Below, in pieces: positions 26,100 through 34,412 of a stretch of DNA of 64,000 nucleotides. How positions within the stretch are numbered: the first letter of the stretch is position 1; each line of letters begins with the position of its first letter. A model generated the notes under the pieces. It saw only the letters and a list, made by a program, of their open reading frames with translations, searched no databases and was not told where the DNA came from. This DNA is from Streptomyces griseoincarnatus (GTDB lineage Bacteria > Actinomycetota > Actinomycetes > Streptomycetales > Streptomycetaceae). The translations under genes and the position numbers were made by a program. The DNA is taken from contig BMTH01000006.1 of the NCBI GenBank assembly GCA_014649575.1, forward strand, positions 248,001 through 312,000. Reading direction: 5' to 3'.

Positions 26100-26489
26100 T
26101 CAGAAGAACACGCCGCAGCGCAGCAGGACGTTCGCGTACGGCCGTGCCTCGCCGGTGCGGACGACGAGCCGTGCCCCGGCGCTCAGTTCCTTCAGCCGCT
26201 CGTGCGGCACGAGGGAGAGGGCGGGGAAGCAGCCGTCCAGCAGTCCGGCCGCCGCCGGATTGGCCTCGCGTACCTCGGTCGCCGCCGTCGCGCCCTCCAC
26301 CACCAGCTCGTCGAGCAGCCCTTCGAGCACCTCGGCGAAGGAGGGCACCCCGGCCCGGAAGGCCAGGTCCACCACGTGCGGCCCCTCGGGTATCGGCATA
26401 CCGACGTCGCACACCAGTACCCCGTCCCCGTGCCCCAGGCCGGCCAGCGCGCCGGAGAGCCCGCGGTTCAGGATTCCGTGCTTCTTCAC
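26100..26489 (-). CDS. rbsD: D-ribose pyranase RbsD
   Basis: A 129-aa enzyme that converts beta-ribopyranose to ribofuranose, the form phosphorylated by ribokinase. Typical RbsD sequence: KKHGILN at the start, HGDGVLVCDVGMPIP with the active-site His and Asp, and RTGEARPYANVLLRCGVFF at the end. The GTG at 26489 overlaps the rbsK stop by 4 bases; longer in-frame sequence upstream is a shadow of rbsK. Last gene of the operon. Confidence 0.95.
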   Translation of the reverse strand: MKKHGILNRGLSGALAGLGHGDGVLVCDVGMPIPEGPHVVDLAFRAGVPSFAEVLEGLLDELVVEGATAATEVREANPAAAGLLDGCFPALSLVPHERLKELSAGARLVVRTGEARPYANVLLRCGVFF

Positions 26490-27391
26490 AGGGCGGCGAC
26501 CTCTTCCGCCGTCGGGAACGACACCTGCGCGCCCTCCTTGGTGACCGTCGCCGCGCCCACCCGGGCCGCGTAGGCGGCGGCCTCGGCGAGCGGTTCGCCC
26601 GTGCCCAGCCGCCACGCCAGCGCCGCGGTGAACGCGTCCCCTGCGCCCGTGGTGTCCACGGCCTCCACCTTCACCGACGGCACCCGCGTCACCCCGGCCG
26701 AGGACGCCACGAGCGCGCCCTCCCCGCCGAGGGTGACGACCACCGAGCGCGGGCCCTTCGCCAGCAGCAGCCGCGCCCAGTCCTCGGGTGCGTCGCTCAC
26801 CCCGGCGCTGTCGCCGAGGATCACCTTCGCCTCGTGCTCGTTGACGATCAGCGGGTCGCAGGCCGCCAGCACCTCCGACGGCAGCGGCCGCGGAGGCGAC
26901 GGGTTGAGGACGAAGCGGCTGTCCGGCGCCAGGCTCCGCACCACCTCCACCACCGTCTCCAGCGGGATCTCCAGCTGCGTCGACACCACCCGCGAGGCGT
27001 GGAAGAGGCTCGCTGCGGCCCGTACGTCCGACGGGGTCAGCCGGCCGTTCGCGCCCGGTGAGACGACGATGCTGTTGTCGCCCGACGGGTCCACCGTGAT
27101 CAGCGCGACACCGGTCGGCACCCCGCCCACCAGCACGCCCACCGTGTCCGCCCCGGCCTCGCGCAGCGAGTCCAGCAGCAGCCGCCCGTGCTCGTCGTCC
27201 CCGACCCGCGCCAGCAGGGCGGTGCGCGCGCCGAGCCGGGCGGCGGCCACCGCCTGGTTCGCGCCCTTGCCGCCCGGGTGCACGGCCAGGTCGGAGCCGA
27301 GCACCGTCTCCCCGGCGCCCGGCCGGCGCTCCACCCCGATCACCAGGTCGGCGTTGGCCGATCCGACGACCAGGAGGTCGTAGTCGTACAT
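26486..27391 (-). CDS. rbsK: Ribokinase RbsK
   Basis: A 301-aa PfkB-family sugar kinase that phosphorylates ribose at O5. Signature 1 is visible as GGKGANQAVAAARLG (about residues 38-52) and signature 2 as DTTGAGDAFTAAL (about 247-259), the latter containing the catalytic Asp in GAGD. ATG at 27391 with GGGGAG 7 bp upstream. It is separated from the transporter gene by 107 bp carrying a strong hairpin and is coupled to rbsD by overlap. Confidence 0.95.
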   Translation of the reverse strand: MYDYDLLVVGSANADLVIGVERRPGAGETVLGSDLAVHPGGKGANQAVAAARLGARTALLARVGDDEHGRLLLDSLREAGADTVGVLVGGVPTGVALITVDPSGDNSIVVSPGANGRLTPSDVRAAASLFHASRVVSTQLEIPLETVVEVVRSLAPDSRFVLNPSPPRPLPSEVLAACDPLIVNEHEAKVILGDSAGVSDAPEDWARLLLAKGPRSVVVTLGGEGALVASSAGVTRVPSVKVEAVDTTGAGDAFTAALAWRLGTGEPLAEAAAYAARVGAATVTKEGAQVSFPTAEEVAAL

Positions 27392-27417
27392 GAATTCGCT
27401 CCCCGATCCGCTGAGGA

Positions 27418-27445
27418 GGGCGGGCGGCCTCGTGACCGCCCGCCC
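27418..27445 (-). promoter_or_regulatory. Intra-operon hairpin between rbsCB and rbsK
   Basis: A perfect 10-bp GC-only inverted repeat (27418-27427 and 27436-27445, 8-nt loop) lies between the transporter and kinase genes. It may act as a partial terminator or an RNA-stability element, lowering kinase relative to transporter expression. Confidence 0.5.
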
Positions 27446-27498
27446 GTGTGCCCCTGAGGCCGCGGTGCCGGTGTGGCTCCCGCGCCTCCGTGCCGGTG

Positions 27499-29457
27499 TC
27501 AGCCTTCGAAGCCGGCCACGTTCTCCTTCGTGACCACCTTCACCGGCACCTTCACCATCTTCTCCACCTTTTCGCCGTCGGCGGCCCGCAACGCGTTGCG
27601 TACGGCGATCCTGCCGAGTTCGCTGGGCTGCTGGGCGACGGAGGCGTACAGCGTGCCCGCCTCGACGGCCTTCAGCCCGTCCGGGGTGCCGTCGAATCCG
27701 ACGACCTGCACGGACTTCCCGGCCTTGGGGCCGAGTGCCTTGATCGCGCCGAGCGCCATCTCGTCGTTCTCGGCGAAGACGCCGTCGATGTCGGGGTGCG
27801 CCTGGAGCAGGTTCGTCATCACGTCCAGACCCTTGGTGCGGTCGAAGTCCGCGGGCTGCTTGGCGACGACCTTGATGCCCGGGTAGTCCTTCAGGCCCTC
27901 CGCGAAGCCCGCCCCGCGCTCACGGCTCGCGGAGGTGCCGGCCTGGCCCTGGAGGATCACGATGGTGCCCCTGCCGCCGAGCTTCTCCGCGAGCGCCTTG
28001 GCGCCGAGCGCGCCGCCCTCGACGTTGTCGGAGGCGACCAGCGCGGAGGTGTCGGCCTCGTTGACGCCGCGGTCCACGGCGACCACCGGGATGTCCGCCT
28101 TGTTCGCGCCGCGCACCGAGGGACCGGCCGCGTCGGAGTCCACCGGGTTGACGACGACGGCGGACAGCGAGCCGCTGGTGAAGTTCTGCAGCTGGTTGGC
28201 CTGCTGGGAGGCGTCGTTCTGCGCGTCGGTGACGGTGAGGTCGACGCCCAGCTTCCTCGCCTCCTCCTCGGCGCCGTCCCGGATCTGCACGAAGAACGGG
28301 TTGTTGAGGGTCGACAGGGAGAGGCCGATCTTCGGCTTGGCCGCAGCGGACGAGCCGCTGTGCAGCAGGGAGGTGGCACCGACGACCGCGACGGCGACGA
28401 CGGCCGCGATCACGTACGTCAGTGCCTGCTTGCCCTTGTTCCCGCCGCCGGAGGCGCCGGCCGCCGGGGCGCCCACGCCCGCCTTGCGGCGCACCGTGTC
28501 GAACAGCACCGCCAGCGCGATGACCACACCGATGACGACCTGCTGCCAGAACGCGGACACCGACAGCAGGTTGAGGCCGTTGCGCAGCACCGCGAGGATC
28601 AGCGCGCCGATCAGGGTGCCGGACGCCTTGCCGGTGCCGCCCGCGAGGGAGGCGCCGCCGATGACGACCGCGGCGATCGCGTCCAGTTCGTAGCCCTGCG
28701 CGGCCTGCGGCTGCGCGGACGCCAGCCGGGAGGCGAGCACGATGCCCGCGGCGGCGGCGAACAGGCCGGAGAACGCGTAGATGGCGAGCTTCTGCCTCTT
28801 CACCCGCAGCCCGGACAGCCGCGCGGCCTCCTCGTTGCCGCCGATGGCGTACATGGAGCGGCCGATGTACGTGCGGCCCAGGACGAACGCCGTCAGCAGA
28901 CCCATGACGACCATCACGAGCACCGGCACCGGCAGCCAGCCGCCCAGCGTGTCACCCAGGTGGGAGACCGAGTCGGGGAAGGCGATGGGGGAGCCCTGCG
29001 AGATCACCAGCGACAGACCGCGCGCCACCGACAGCATCGCCAGGGTGGCGATGAACGGCGGGAGTTTGCCGTACGAGACGAGGAAGCCGTTGACCAGTCC
29101 GCAGGCGATGCCGGTCACGACGGCGAGGACGACCGCGAGGGCCACCGGGATCCCGGCCTCCGTCGCACTCCACGCCAGGACGGTCGCGGACAGCGCGGCG
29201 ACCGAGCCGACCGACAGGTCGATGCCCGCCGAGACGATGACGAAGGTGACGCCGAACGCGAGGATCGCGGTCACGGCGGCCTGCACGCCGACGTTGAGCA
29301 GGTTGTCGGCGGTCAGGAAGTCCCCGGACAGCGCCGACATGGCGATGACGAGGACGATCAGCGCGGTCAGCGCGCCGTTGTCGAGGAGCAGCCGGCGCAG
29401 GCCGCCGGTGGCGCCGCCCTGCGCGCCCGGCTTGCTCTTGAGCGTGTCAGTGGCCAC
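27499..29457 (-). CDS. Ribose ABC permease fused to the binding protein
   Basis: A 652-aa fusion. Residues about 1-335 are an RbsC-type permease with around nine hydrophobic helices, including the conserved GIDLSVGSVAAL and AIGGNEEAARLSGL segments. A short linker and one extra helix (near 350-370) then lead into an RbsB-type sugar-binding domain (KIGLSLSTLNNPFFVQI, then VVNPVDSDAA and FAENDEMALGA) for the last 270 residues. In most bacteria these are two proteins with the binding protein free or lipid-anchored. The GTG at 29457 overlaps the rbsA end by 11 bp. Similar fusions are, as I recall, annotated in other Streptomyces. Confidence 0.92.
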   Translation of the reverse strand: MATDTLKSKPGAQGGATGGLRRLLLDNGALTALIVLVIAMSALSGDFLTADNLLNVGVQAAVTAILAFGVTFVIVSAGIDLSVGSVAALSATVLAWSATEAGIPVALAVVLAVVTGIACGLVNGFLVSYGKLPPFIATLAMLSVARGLSLVISQGSPIAFPDSVSHLGDTLGGWLPVPVLVMVVMGLLTAFVLGRTYIGRSMYAIGGNEEAARLSGLRVKRQKLAIYAFSGLFAAAAGIVLASRLASAQPQAAQGYELDAIAAVVIGGASLAGGTGKASGTLIGALILAVLRNGLNLLSVSAFWQQVVIGVVIALAVLFDTVRRKAGVGAPAAGASGGGNKGKQALTYVIAAVVAVAVVGATSLLHSGSSAAAKPKIGLSLSTLNNPFFVQIRDGAEEEARKLGVDLTVTDAQNDASQQANQLQNFTSGSLSAVVVNPVDSDAAGPSVRGANKADIPVVAVDRGVNEADTSALVASDNVEGGALGAKALAEKLGGRGTIVILQGQAGTSASRERGAGFAEGLKDYPGIKVVAKQPADFDRTKGLDVMTNLLQAHPDIDGVFAENDEMALGAIKALGPKAGKSVQVVGFDGTPDGLKAVEAGTLYASVAQQPSELGRIAVRNALRAADGEKVEKMVKVPVKVVTKENVAGFEG

Positions 29458-30979
29458 CGGGGGCCTCCGTTCCGTTGCTGGGGGAAGTGGTGCCGACGGC
29501 GAGGGCCATCACGGCGTCCTGGGTGGCGTCGGCGGCGTCGAGTTCGCCCGCGAGCCGGCCCTGCGCCATGACCAGGACCCGGTCGCTCATGCCGAGCACC
29601 TCGGGCAGGTCGCTGGAGATCATGAGCACCGCGGCGCCGGCCGCCGTCAGCTCGTTGACCAGCTGGTAGATCTCGACCTTCGCGCCGACGTCGATGCCGC
29701 GCGTCGGCTCGTCGAGGATGAGCACCTTGGTGTTCGCCAGCAGCCACTTGCCGATGACGACCTTCTGCTGGTTGCCGCCGGACAGGGTGCGCACGTGCTG
29801 GCCGAGACCGGCCATCCGCACGCCGAGCTGCCCGGCGATGCGGGCGGCGGCCTCGCGCTGACCCTTGAGGTCGACGAGCCCCGCGCGGGAGGAGGACCGG
29901 AGGGTGACGAGCCCGAGGTTCTCCTCGACGGAGGCGTCGAGGACGAGCCCCTGCCCCTTGCGGTCCTCGGGCACCAGCCCGACCCCGGCCGCCATGGCGG
30001 CGTTCACGTCGTGGCGGCGCAGCGGGGTTCCCGCGACGTGCACGCTTCCGGCGTCGTACGGGTCGGCCCCGAACACCGCGCGGACCACCTCCGTCCGCCC
30101 GGCGCCGACCAGCCCGGCGATGCCGACGACCTCACCGGCCCGCACCTCGAAGCTGACGTCGTGGAAGACGCCGTCGCGCGTCAGCCCCTCGACCTTGAGC
30201 AGGGCGTCCCCGGCGTCGGCGCGCTCGCGCGGGTACTGCTGGTCGATGGACCGCCCCACCATGAGCCGTACGAGCTCGTCCTCGGGCGTGGAGGCGGGCA
30301 CCTGCCCGACGCTGCGCCCGTCCCGGATGACCGTGACCCTGTCTCCCAGGGCGGCGATCTCCTCCAGGTGGTGGGTGATGAAGACGATCCCGACGCCCTC
30401 CTCGCGCAGCCGCCGCACGATCGCGAACAGCTTCTCGACCTCCTCGGAGGTCAGCACGGCGGTCGGCTCGTCCATGATGAGCACGCGCGCGTCCAGGCTG
30501 AGCGCCTTGGCGATCTCCACCATCTGGAGCCGGGCGATGCCCAGTTCCCGCACCCGCGCCCGGGGCGACACATCCACCCCGACGCGCTTCAGCAGCACCT
30601 CGGCGTCCGCGTCCATCCGCCGCCGGTCGATCATCCCGAACCGGCGCGGCTGGCGCCCGAGGAAGATGTTCTCCGCGACCGTCAGATCGGGGACCAGGTT
30701 GAACTCCTGGTAGATGGTGGCGATCCCGAGCTTCTCGGAGTCCTGCGCACCGCCGATGCGCACCTCCTCGCCGCCGACGGTGATCCGTCCGGCGTCGGGC
30801 GTGTAGGCGCCGGAGAGCATCTTGATCAGCGTGCTCTTGCCGGCGCCGTTCTCGCCGAGCAGCACGTGCACCTCGCCCCGGCGCAGGTCGAAGTCGACGC
30901 CGTCGAGCGCCACCACGCCGGGGAAGGTCTTGCGGATGCCCTCGATGCGCAGCAACTCGTCAGGACTGCGGCTGCTCAC
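29447..30979 (-). CDS. rbsA: Ribose ABC transporter ATP-binding protein RbsA
   Basis: A 510-aa ATPase with two ABC domains in tandem. The first has Walker A GENGAGKST near residue 39 and Walker B LIMDEPTA; the second has the signature LSGGNQQK and LILDEPTRGID near residues 400-430. As usual in the carbohydrate-uptake-2 family, the second domain lacks a regular Walker A and the first lacks a standard signature. GTG at 30979 with GAAGGAG upstream, overlapping the rbsR stop. It energises ribose import through the fused permease. Confidence 0.95.
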   Translation of the reverse strand: MSSRSPDELLRIEGIRKTFPGVVALDGVDFDLRRGEVHVLLGENGAGKSTLIKMLSGAYTPDAGRITVGGEEVRIGGAQDSEKLGIATIYQEFNLVPDLTVAENIFLGRQPRRFGMIDRRRMDADAEVLLKRVGVDVSPRARVRELGIARLQMVEIAKALSLDARVLIMDEPTAVLTSEEVEKLFAIVRRLREEGVGIVFITHHLEEIAALGDRVTVIRDGRSVGQVPASTPEDELVRLMVGRSIDQQYPRERADAGDALLKVEGLTRDGVFHDVSFEVRAGEVVGIAGLVGAGRTEVVRAVFGADPYDAGSVHVAGTPLRRHDVNAAMAAGVGLVPEDRKGQGLVLDASVEENLGLVTLRSSSRAGLVDLKGQREAAARIAGQLGVRMAGLGQHVRTLSGGNQQKVVIGKWLLANTKVLILDEPTRGIDVGAKVEIYQLVNELTAAGAAVLMISSDLPEVLGMSDRVLVMAQGRLAGELDAADATQDAVMALAVGTTSPSNGTEAPGGH

Positions 30980-32010
30980 GGCGTACTCCTTCGTACGGGG
31001 GAGGGGGATTCCGGGGAGGCCGGCTCACCGCAGGAACGGCGGACGACCAGCCGTGCCGGGAGGGTGACGGACGCACCGGTCCGGCCCTCGATCCGGTCGA
31101 CCAGCGCGCGCACGGCGGCGCGTCCCAGCTCACCGGTCGGCTGGGCGATGGCGGTGACCGGCGGATCGGTGTGCACGAACCAGGGGATGTCGTCGAACGC
31201 GGCGAGCCCGATGTCGTCGGGGACCCGCAGCCCGCGCGCGCGGATGGCGTCCAGGGCGCCGAGCGCCATCAGGTTGTCGGCGGCGAAGACGACCTCGGGC
31301 GGTTCGGCCAGGTCGAGGAAGCCCTCGGTGACCCGGCGCCCGCTGCCGGCCTGGAAGTCGCCCTGCCCGATGTAGGCGTCGGGGAGTTCAAGGCCGTGCG
31401 CGGCGAGCGCCTCACGGAAGGCGTCCACGCGCTCCCGGCCGGTCGTGGTGGCGGCGGGCCCGGCGATGATCGCGAGCCGCCGGTGCCCGAGCGCGTGCAG
31501 ATGCGCGACGAGGTCGCGTACGGCGGCCCGCCCGTCCGACCGGACCACGGGCACGTCGACGCCCGGGATCCACCGGTCGACGAACACCATCGGCGTGCCG
31601 GCCCGCGCGGCGCCGAGCATGCCGGGCGAGCCGCCGTCGGTGGGGGAGACGAGCAGGCCGTCGATCCGGCGGTCCAGCAGGGTAGTGACGTGGTGGTCCT
31701 GGAGGTCGGGCCGCTCGTCGGCGTTGCCGATGATCACGCTGTACCCGAGCGCGCGGGCCTCCTCCTCGACGGAGCGGGCCAGCTCGGTGAAGTAGGGGTT
31801 CATCACGTCGCTGATGACCAGCCCGAGGGTGCGGGTCTGGTCGGTGCGCAGCGACCGGGCGACGGCGTTCGGCCGGTACCCGAGCCGCTCGACGGCGTCG
31901 GTCACCCGACGCCGCGCGTCCTCGCTGACCGACGGATGCCCGTTCAGCACCCGCGACACCGTGGCCACGGACAGCCCCGCCTCGGCGGCGACGTCCTTGA
32001 TGCCCGCCAT
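30976..32010 (-). CDS. rbsR: LacI-family regulator of the ribose operon
   Basis: A 344-aa LacI/GalR regulator: HTH at the start (GIKDVAAEAGLSVATVSRVLNG), hinge, then a ribose-binding-protein-like effector domain. It is the first gene of the operon and overlaps rbsA by 4 bases, so it represses its own operon. The ATG at 32010 follows GAGGAGG by about 10 bp. Two identical operator-like palindromes lie immediately upstream. Confidence 0.92.
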   Translation of the reverse strand: MAGIKDVAAEAGLSVATVSRVLNGHPSVSEDARRRVTDAVERLGYRPNAVARSLRTDQTRTLGLVISDVMNPYFTELARSVEEEARALGYSVIIGNADERPDLQDHHVTTLLDRRIDGLLVSPTDGGSPGMLGAARAGTPMVFVDRWIPGVDVPVVRSDGRAAVRDLVAHLHALGHRRLAIIAGPAATTTGRERVDAFREALAAHGLELPDAYIGQGDFQAGSGRRVTEGFLDLAEPPEVVFAADNLMALGALDAIRARGLRVPDDIGLAAFDDIPWFVHTDPPVTAIAQPTGELGRAAVRALVDRIEGRTGASVTLPARLVVRRSCGEPASPESPSPVRRSTP

Positions 32011-32028
32011 GGCCGATCCACCTCCTCG

Positions 32029-32064
32029 TGGAATCGATTACACGGAGGATTGGAATCGATTACA
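32029..32064. promoter_or_regulatory. Tandem LacI-type operators of the rbs operon
   Basis: TGGAATCGATTACA occurs twice, at 32029-32042 and 32051-32064, identical in all 14 bases and exactly 22 bp apart (two helical turns), each centred on AATCGATT. Both lie within 55 bp of the rbsR start. Two repressor dimers could bind the same face of the DNA. Confidence 0.8.
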
Positions 32065-32176
32065 TCGACTGGGGGCAAGGGGGTGGGGGGTGGCCGCAAC
32101 CGAATCGTGACCGGGGGTCGGCTCCTGGCGTTGCCAGGTCGGCCACCTTGGCGCGGTTAATGCTTGCACCAACATC

Positions 32177-32558
32177 GTGGCCTTGGCTCAACGGGAAGTG
32201 GTCCTCGTCGAGGAGGTCGCGGAGGTTCGAGGCGCTGGCCGAGGAGGACTTGGACAGCTCTGAACAGGTCGAAGACGCCATCGACATGTTGGCGGCAACA
32301 GGCCCGACGCTCGGCCGACCGTTGGTGGACAGGACCAAGGGTGCTGAGAACCATCACCTGAAAGAGTTGAGGCCCGGATCATCCGGGAGCAGCGAGATCC
32401 GTATCCTCTTCGCCTTCGATCCGGTGCGTCGGGCAGTCCTGCTGGTGGCCGGCGACAAGGCCGGAAACTGGCAGCGCTGGTACGACATCAACATTCCGCT
32501 CGCTGAAGAGCGGTACCAGGCGCATCTGGCTGATCTGAAAACCAGGGAGTACGAATGA
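32177..32558 (+). pseudogene. Frameshifted RelE/HigB-type toxin gene
   Basis: From FEALAEEDLD at 32226 onward the reading frame encodes a RelE-superfamily (HigB, Gp49-like) ribosome-dependent nuclease: RPLVDRTKG, HHLKELRPGS, EIRILFAFDP, AVLLVAGDKAGNW and an IPLAEERYQAHL tail. The typical beginning, EVVLVEEVAE followed by Trp-Phe, is present but in a different frame; it ends at 32224, and a single G stands where TGG is expected, so two bases appear lost. The only intact frame gives an unrelated Arg/Ser-rich N-terminus and no ribosome site. The product is therefore probably inactive, unless the shift is a sequencing error or is bypassed. The antitoxin start overlaps its stop (ATGA). Confidence 0.7.
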
Positions 32559-32893
32559 GCCCCGTCAGCTGGGAGGAGACCAAGCGCAGGGCGCGCGAGA
32601 GGCGTGCGGCCTCGGGGCTGCCGGTGCGGTCGCCTCAGGAGAAGCAAGCGGCCATGGACCGATTGACCGCCGAAGTACGTGCGCACAAGCTCGCGGAGGT
32701 CAGGCGTGAACAGGCGTTGACCCAGCGCCAAGTGGCCGCGTCGATGGGAGTCTCGGCGCCACGGGTCTCCGCCATTGAGCACGGTGAGCTGGATCGTGCG
32801 GAGGTCGCGACTCTCCGGGCCTACGTGGAAGCGCTCGGCGGTCGCTTGCGCGTGGTCGCAGACTTCGGAGACGCGGAGTACACCGTCGCCTGA
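32555..32893 (+). CDS. HigA/XRE-type antitoxin
   Basis: A 112-aa protein with a Lys/Arg-rich N-terminal part and a Cro/C1-type HTH at about residues 45-100 (EVRREQALTQRQVAASMGVSAPRVSAIEHG), ending in VVADFGDAEYTVA. This is the antitoxin and operon repressor of a RelE/HigB-type pair. It overlaps the toxin reading frame by 4 bases. It is intact although the toxin gene is broken, so it may survive as a plain repressor or by protecting against related toxins. Confidence 0.85.
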   Translation: MSPVSWEETKRRARERRAASGLPVRSPQEKQAAMDRLTAEVRAHKLAEVRREQALTQRQVAASMGVSAPRVSAIEHGELDRAEVATLRAYVEALGGRLRVVADFGDAEYTVA

Positions 32894-32923
32894 GGCACGC
32901 GCCGAAGCTCTCCGCAACCAGTG

Positions 32924-32948
32924 AGGCCCAGGTTGCCGACCTGGGCCT
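32924..32948 (+). terminator. Terminator of the toxin-antitoxin operon
   Basis: A perfect 10-bp inverted repeat (32924-32933 and 32939-32948, 5-nt loop) followed by TCTTC lies 31 bp after the antitoxin stop codon. It may also stop the convergent gene at 33110. Confidence 0.8.
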
Positions 32949-33109
32949 TCTTCATGAAGCGGGTGACGATAGCTGGCGTAGTCGTCCTGCTTGGCCGAGG
33001 GGTGACGGCCGCAACCGCGTGGAGATCGCGACCATGTCCACCGGCGGAGCGGTCCGCGATCCGAAGGCACCCGGCCGGGCCGCCCTCCCTTGCCTCCCCT
33101 CCCAGCCGT

Positions 33110-33631
33110 TCAGCTCGGAGGGATGCCCCAGAGCAGCTGCCCGGGTCCCCCATCCCCCGTGTCGAAAAGACAACACACCGCCCCCGCCGCCTCCGCGAGG
33201 TCGGCGAACACCTCTCTGATCGCGACCGAGTCCTCGAACAGCCTGCTCATCCGCGACGTCGCCGCCCAGAAGTCCAGACACACGTAGCGCGGGTCCAGGA
33301 GGGACGGGAAGTACATGTCGAGGTACACATAGCCGATCCGAACGCGTCCGTCCTCGATGGGAAGACCCCCTGCCTCCGCGTACGCCCGCACCGCCTCGTC
33401 CGCCGGGAACATGAGCGACGTGTCGAACGTGACCCTGTCCTTCCCGGTGCAGTCGACCGGCTCGCTCTCGAAACCGCTGGTGAACGGCAGGACGACACGC
33501 TCACCACCCGGCAAGGTGACCGCCAGCGGCGGCACCCTCCGCTCCGGGGGCGCCAGCTGCGCCACCTTGTTCAGGGCACGCGCCGCGTTCTCGGGGCGCA
33601 GGTAGATGCCATAGCTGTAGGTCAACCCCAT
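33110..33631 (-). CDS. Conserved hypothetical protein
   Basis: A 173-aa soluble protein beginning MGLTYSYGIYLRPEN. It has no signal peptide, membrane helix or catalytic motif that I can see; it ends with a Cys-containing strand (AVCCLFDTGD). Codon use is normal for the window. The start ATG at 33631 has GGGGGAG upstream. I recall similar proteins with the same opening residues from other Streptomyces, all without assigned function. It is monocistronic and converges on the toxin-antitoxin operon. Confidence 0.85.
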   Translation of the reverse strand: MGLTYSYGIYLRPENAARALNKVAQLAPPERRVPPLAVTLPGGERVVLPFTSGFESEPVDCTGKDRVTFDTSLMFPADEAVRAYAEAGGLPIEDGRVRIGYVYLDMYFPSLLDPRYVCLDFWAATSRMSRLFEDSVAIREVFADLAEAAGAVCCLFDTGDGGPGQLLWGIPPS

Positions 33632-33804
33632 GTTCTCCCCCTTGACCAGGAAGAACGCACCGTCTCACGGCTTGCGTCCCAGGTGCCCGTGAGTTTCCAG
33701 GACGGGGTGCGCCCAGCAGATCGTCCCTGGCCCACCCCCGTTCCTCACCGGGACGAACAGCCACCGCCGGGCGGCGCGGCCGCCCTGTCGCCAAGGTGAC
33801 CGAT

Positions 33805-33822
33805 TGTCAGACCCCTCTGACA
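33805..33822. promoter_or_regulatory. Palindrome before the VOC gene
   Basis: TGTCAGA-CCCC-TCTGACA is a perfect 7-bp inverted repeat ending 10 bp before the ATG at 33833, covering the place of a ribosome site. It could be an operator or an mRNA hairpin. Confidence 0.5.
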
Positions 33823-33832
33823 GCCTCCGCGC

Positions 33833-34288
33833 ATGGAGATGACAGTGCAGCTGACGATCGACTGCTCCGATCCGCAGCGGATGGTGGCGTTCTGGGCCCC
33901 GGCCCTGGGATACGTCCCCGAGCCCGCGCCGGAGGGCCATCCCACGTGGCGCGCCTACTGGGAGGCGATGGGCGTGCCCGCGGACGAGCTGCCACCCGGG
34001 GCCGGCGATCTCGCGGAGTCGATCGTGGATCCGACCGGTCGCGGACCGCGCGTGTGGTTCCAGCAGGTTCCGGAGCCGAAGACCGTCAAGAATCGCTGGC
34101 ACTTCGACCTGAAGGTCGGCGGTGGCCGTGAGGTCCCGCCGGCCGTCCGTGCGGAGCGGGTCAGGGCCGCTGTGGAGCGACTGGTCGACGCGGGTGCCAC
34201 GGTGCTGAGGATCAGGGACGAGCCGGACGCGGGACTCTTCGCCGCGGCCATGCGGGATCCCGAGGGAAACGAGTTCGACGTCGTCTGA
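33833..34288 (+). CDS. VOC-superfamily (glyoxalase-like) protein
   Basis: A 151-aa vicinal-oxygen-chelate fold protein. It opens with VQLTIDCSDPQRMVAFWAPALGY, the typical first strand and helix of glyoxalase-like domains, and ends with AAMRDPEGNEFDVV, the conserved last strand with the metal-site Glu. The middle carries RWHFDLKVGG. Members act in resistance (bleomycin or fosfomycin type) or metabolism; this one cannot be assigned. A second in-frame ATG lies two codons inside. Confidence 0.88.
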   Translation: MEMTVQLTIDCSDPQRMVAFWAPALGYVPEPAPEGHPTWRAYWEAMGVPADELPPGAGDLAESIVDPTGRGPRVWFQQVPEPKTVKNRWHFDLKVGGGREVPPAVRAERVRAAVERLVDAGATVLRIRDEPDAGLFAAAMRDPEGNEFDVV

Positions 34289-34385
34289 GGGCCGTCGCCC
34301 CGGTGCTGGTCCCCGCACTCGTTCACGCCGAGGCAGTCGCGTGGCCTGCCCGGCGCGGGATACGTGCCGTTCGTACGTACATCCG

Positions 34386-34412
34386 CATGGTGCTATCGTC
34401 ATTAGCACCATG
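34386..34412. promoter_or_regulatory. Operator overlapping the GntR start codon
   Basis: CATGGTGCTA (34386-34395) and TAGCACCATG (34403-34412) form a perfect 10-bp inverted repeat with a 7-nt loop; its right arm contains the ATG start of the GntR gene. A site at this position suggests tight autoregulation. There is no ribosome site, so translation may be leaderless. Confidence 0.65.

Noticed and set aside
27448..29571. Long plus-strand open frame opposite the rbs permease fusion
   Set aside because: It is an Arg/Gly/Asp-rich antisense shadow typical of high-GC DNA; the minus strand carries unmistakable RbsC and RbsB motifs.
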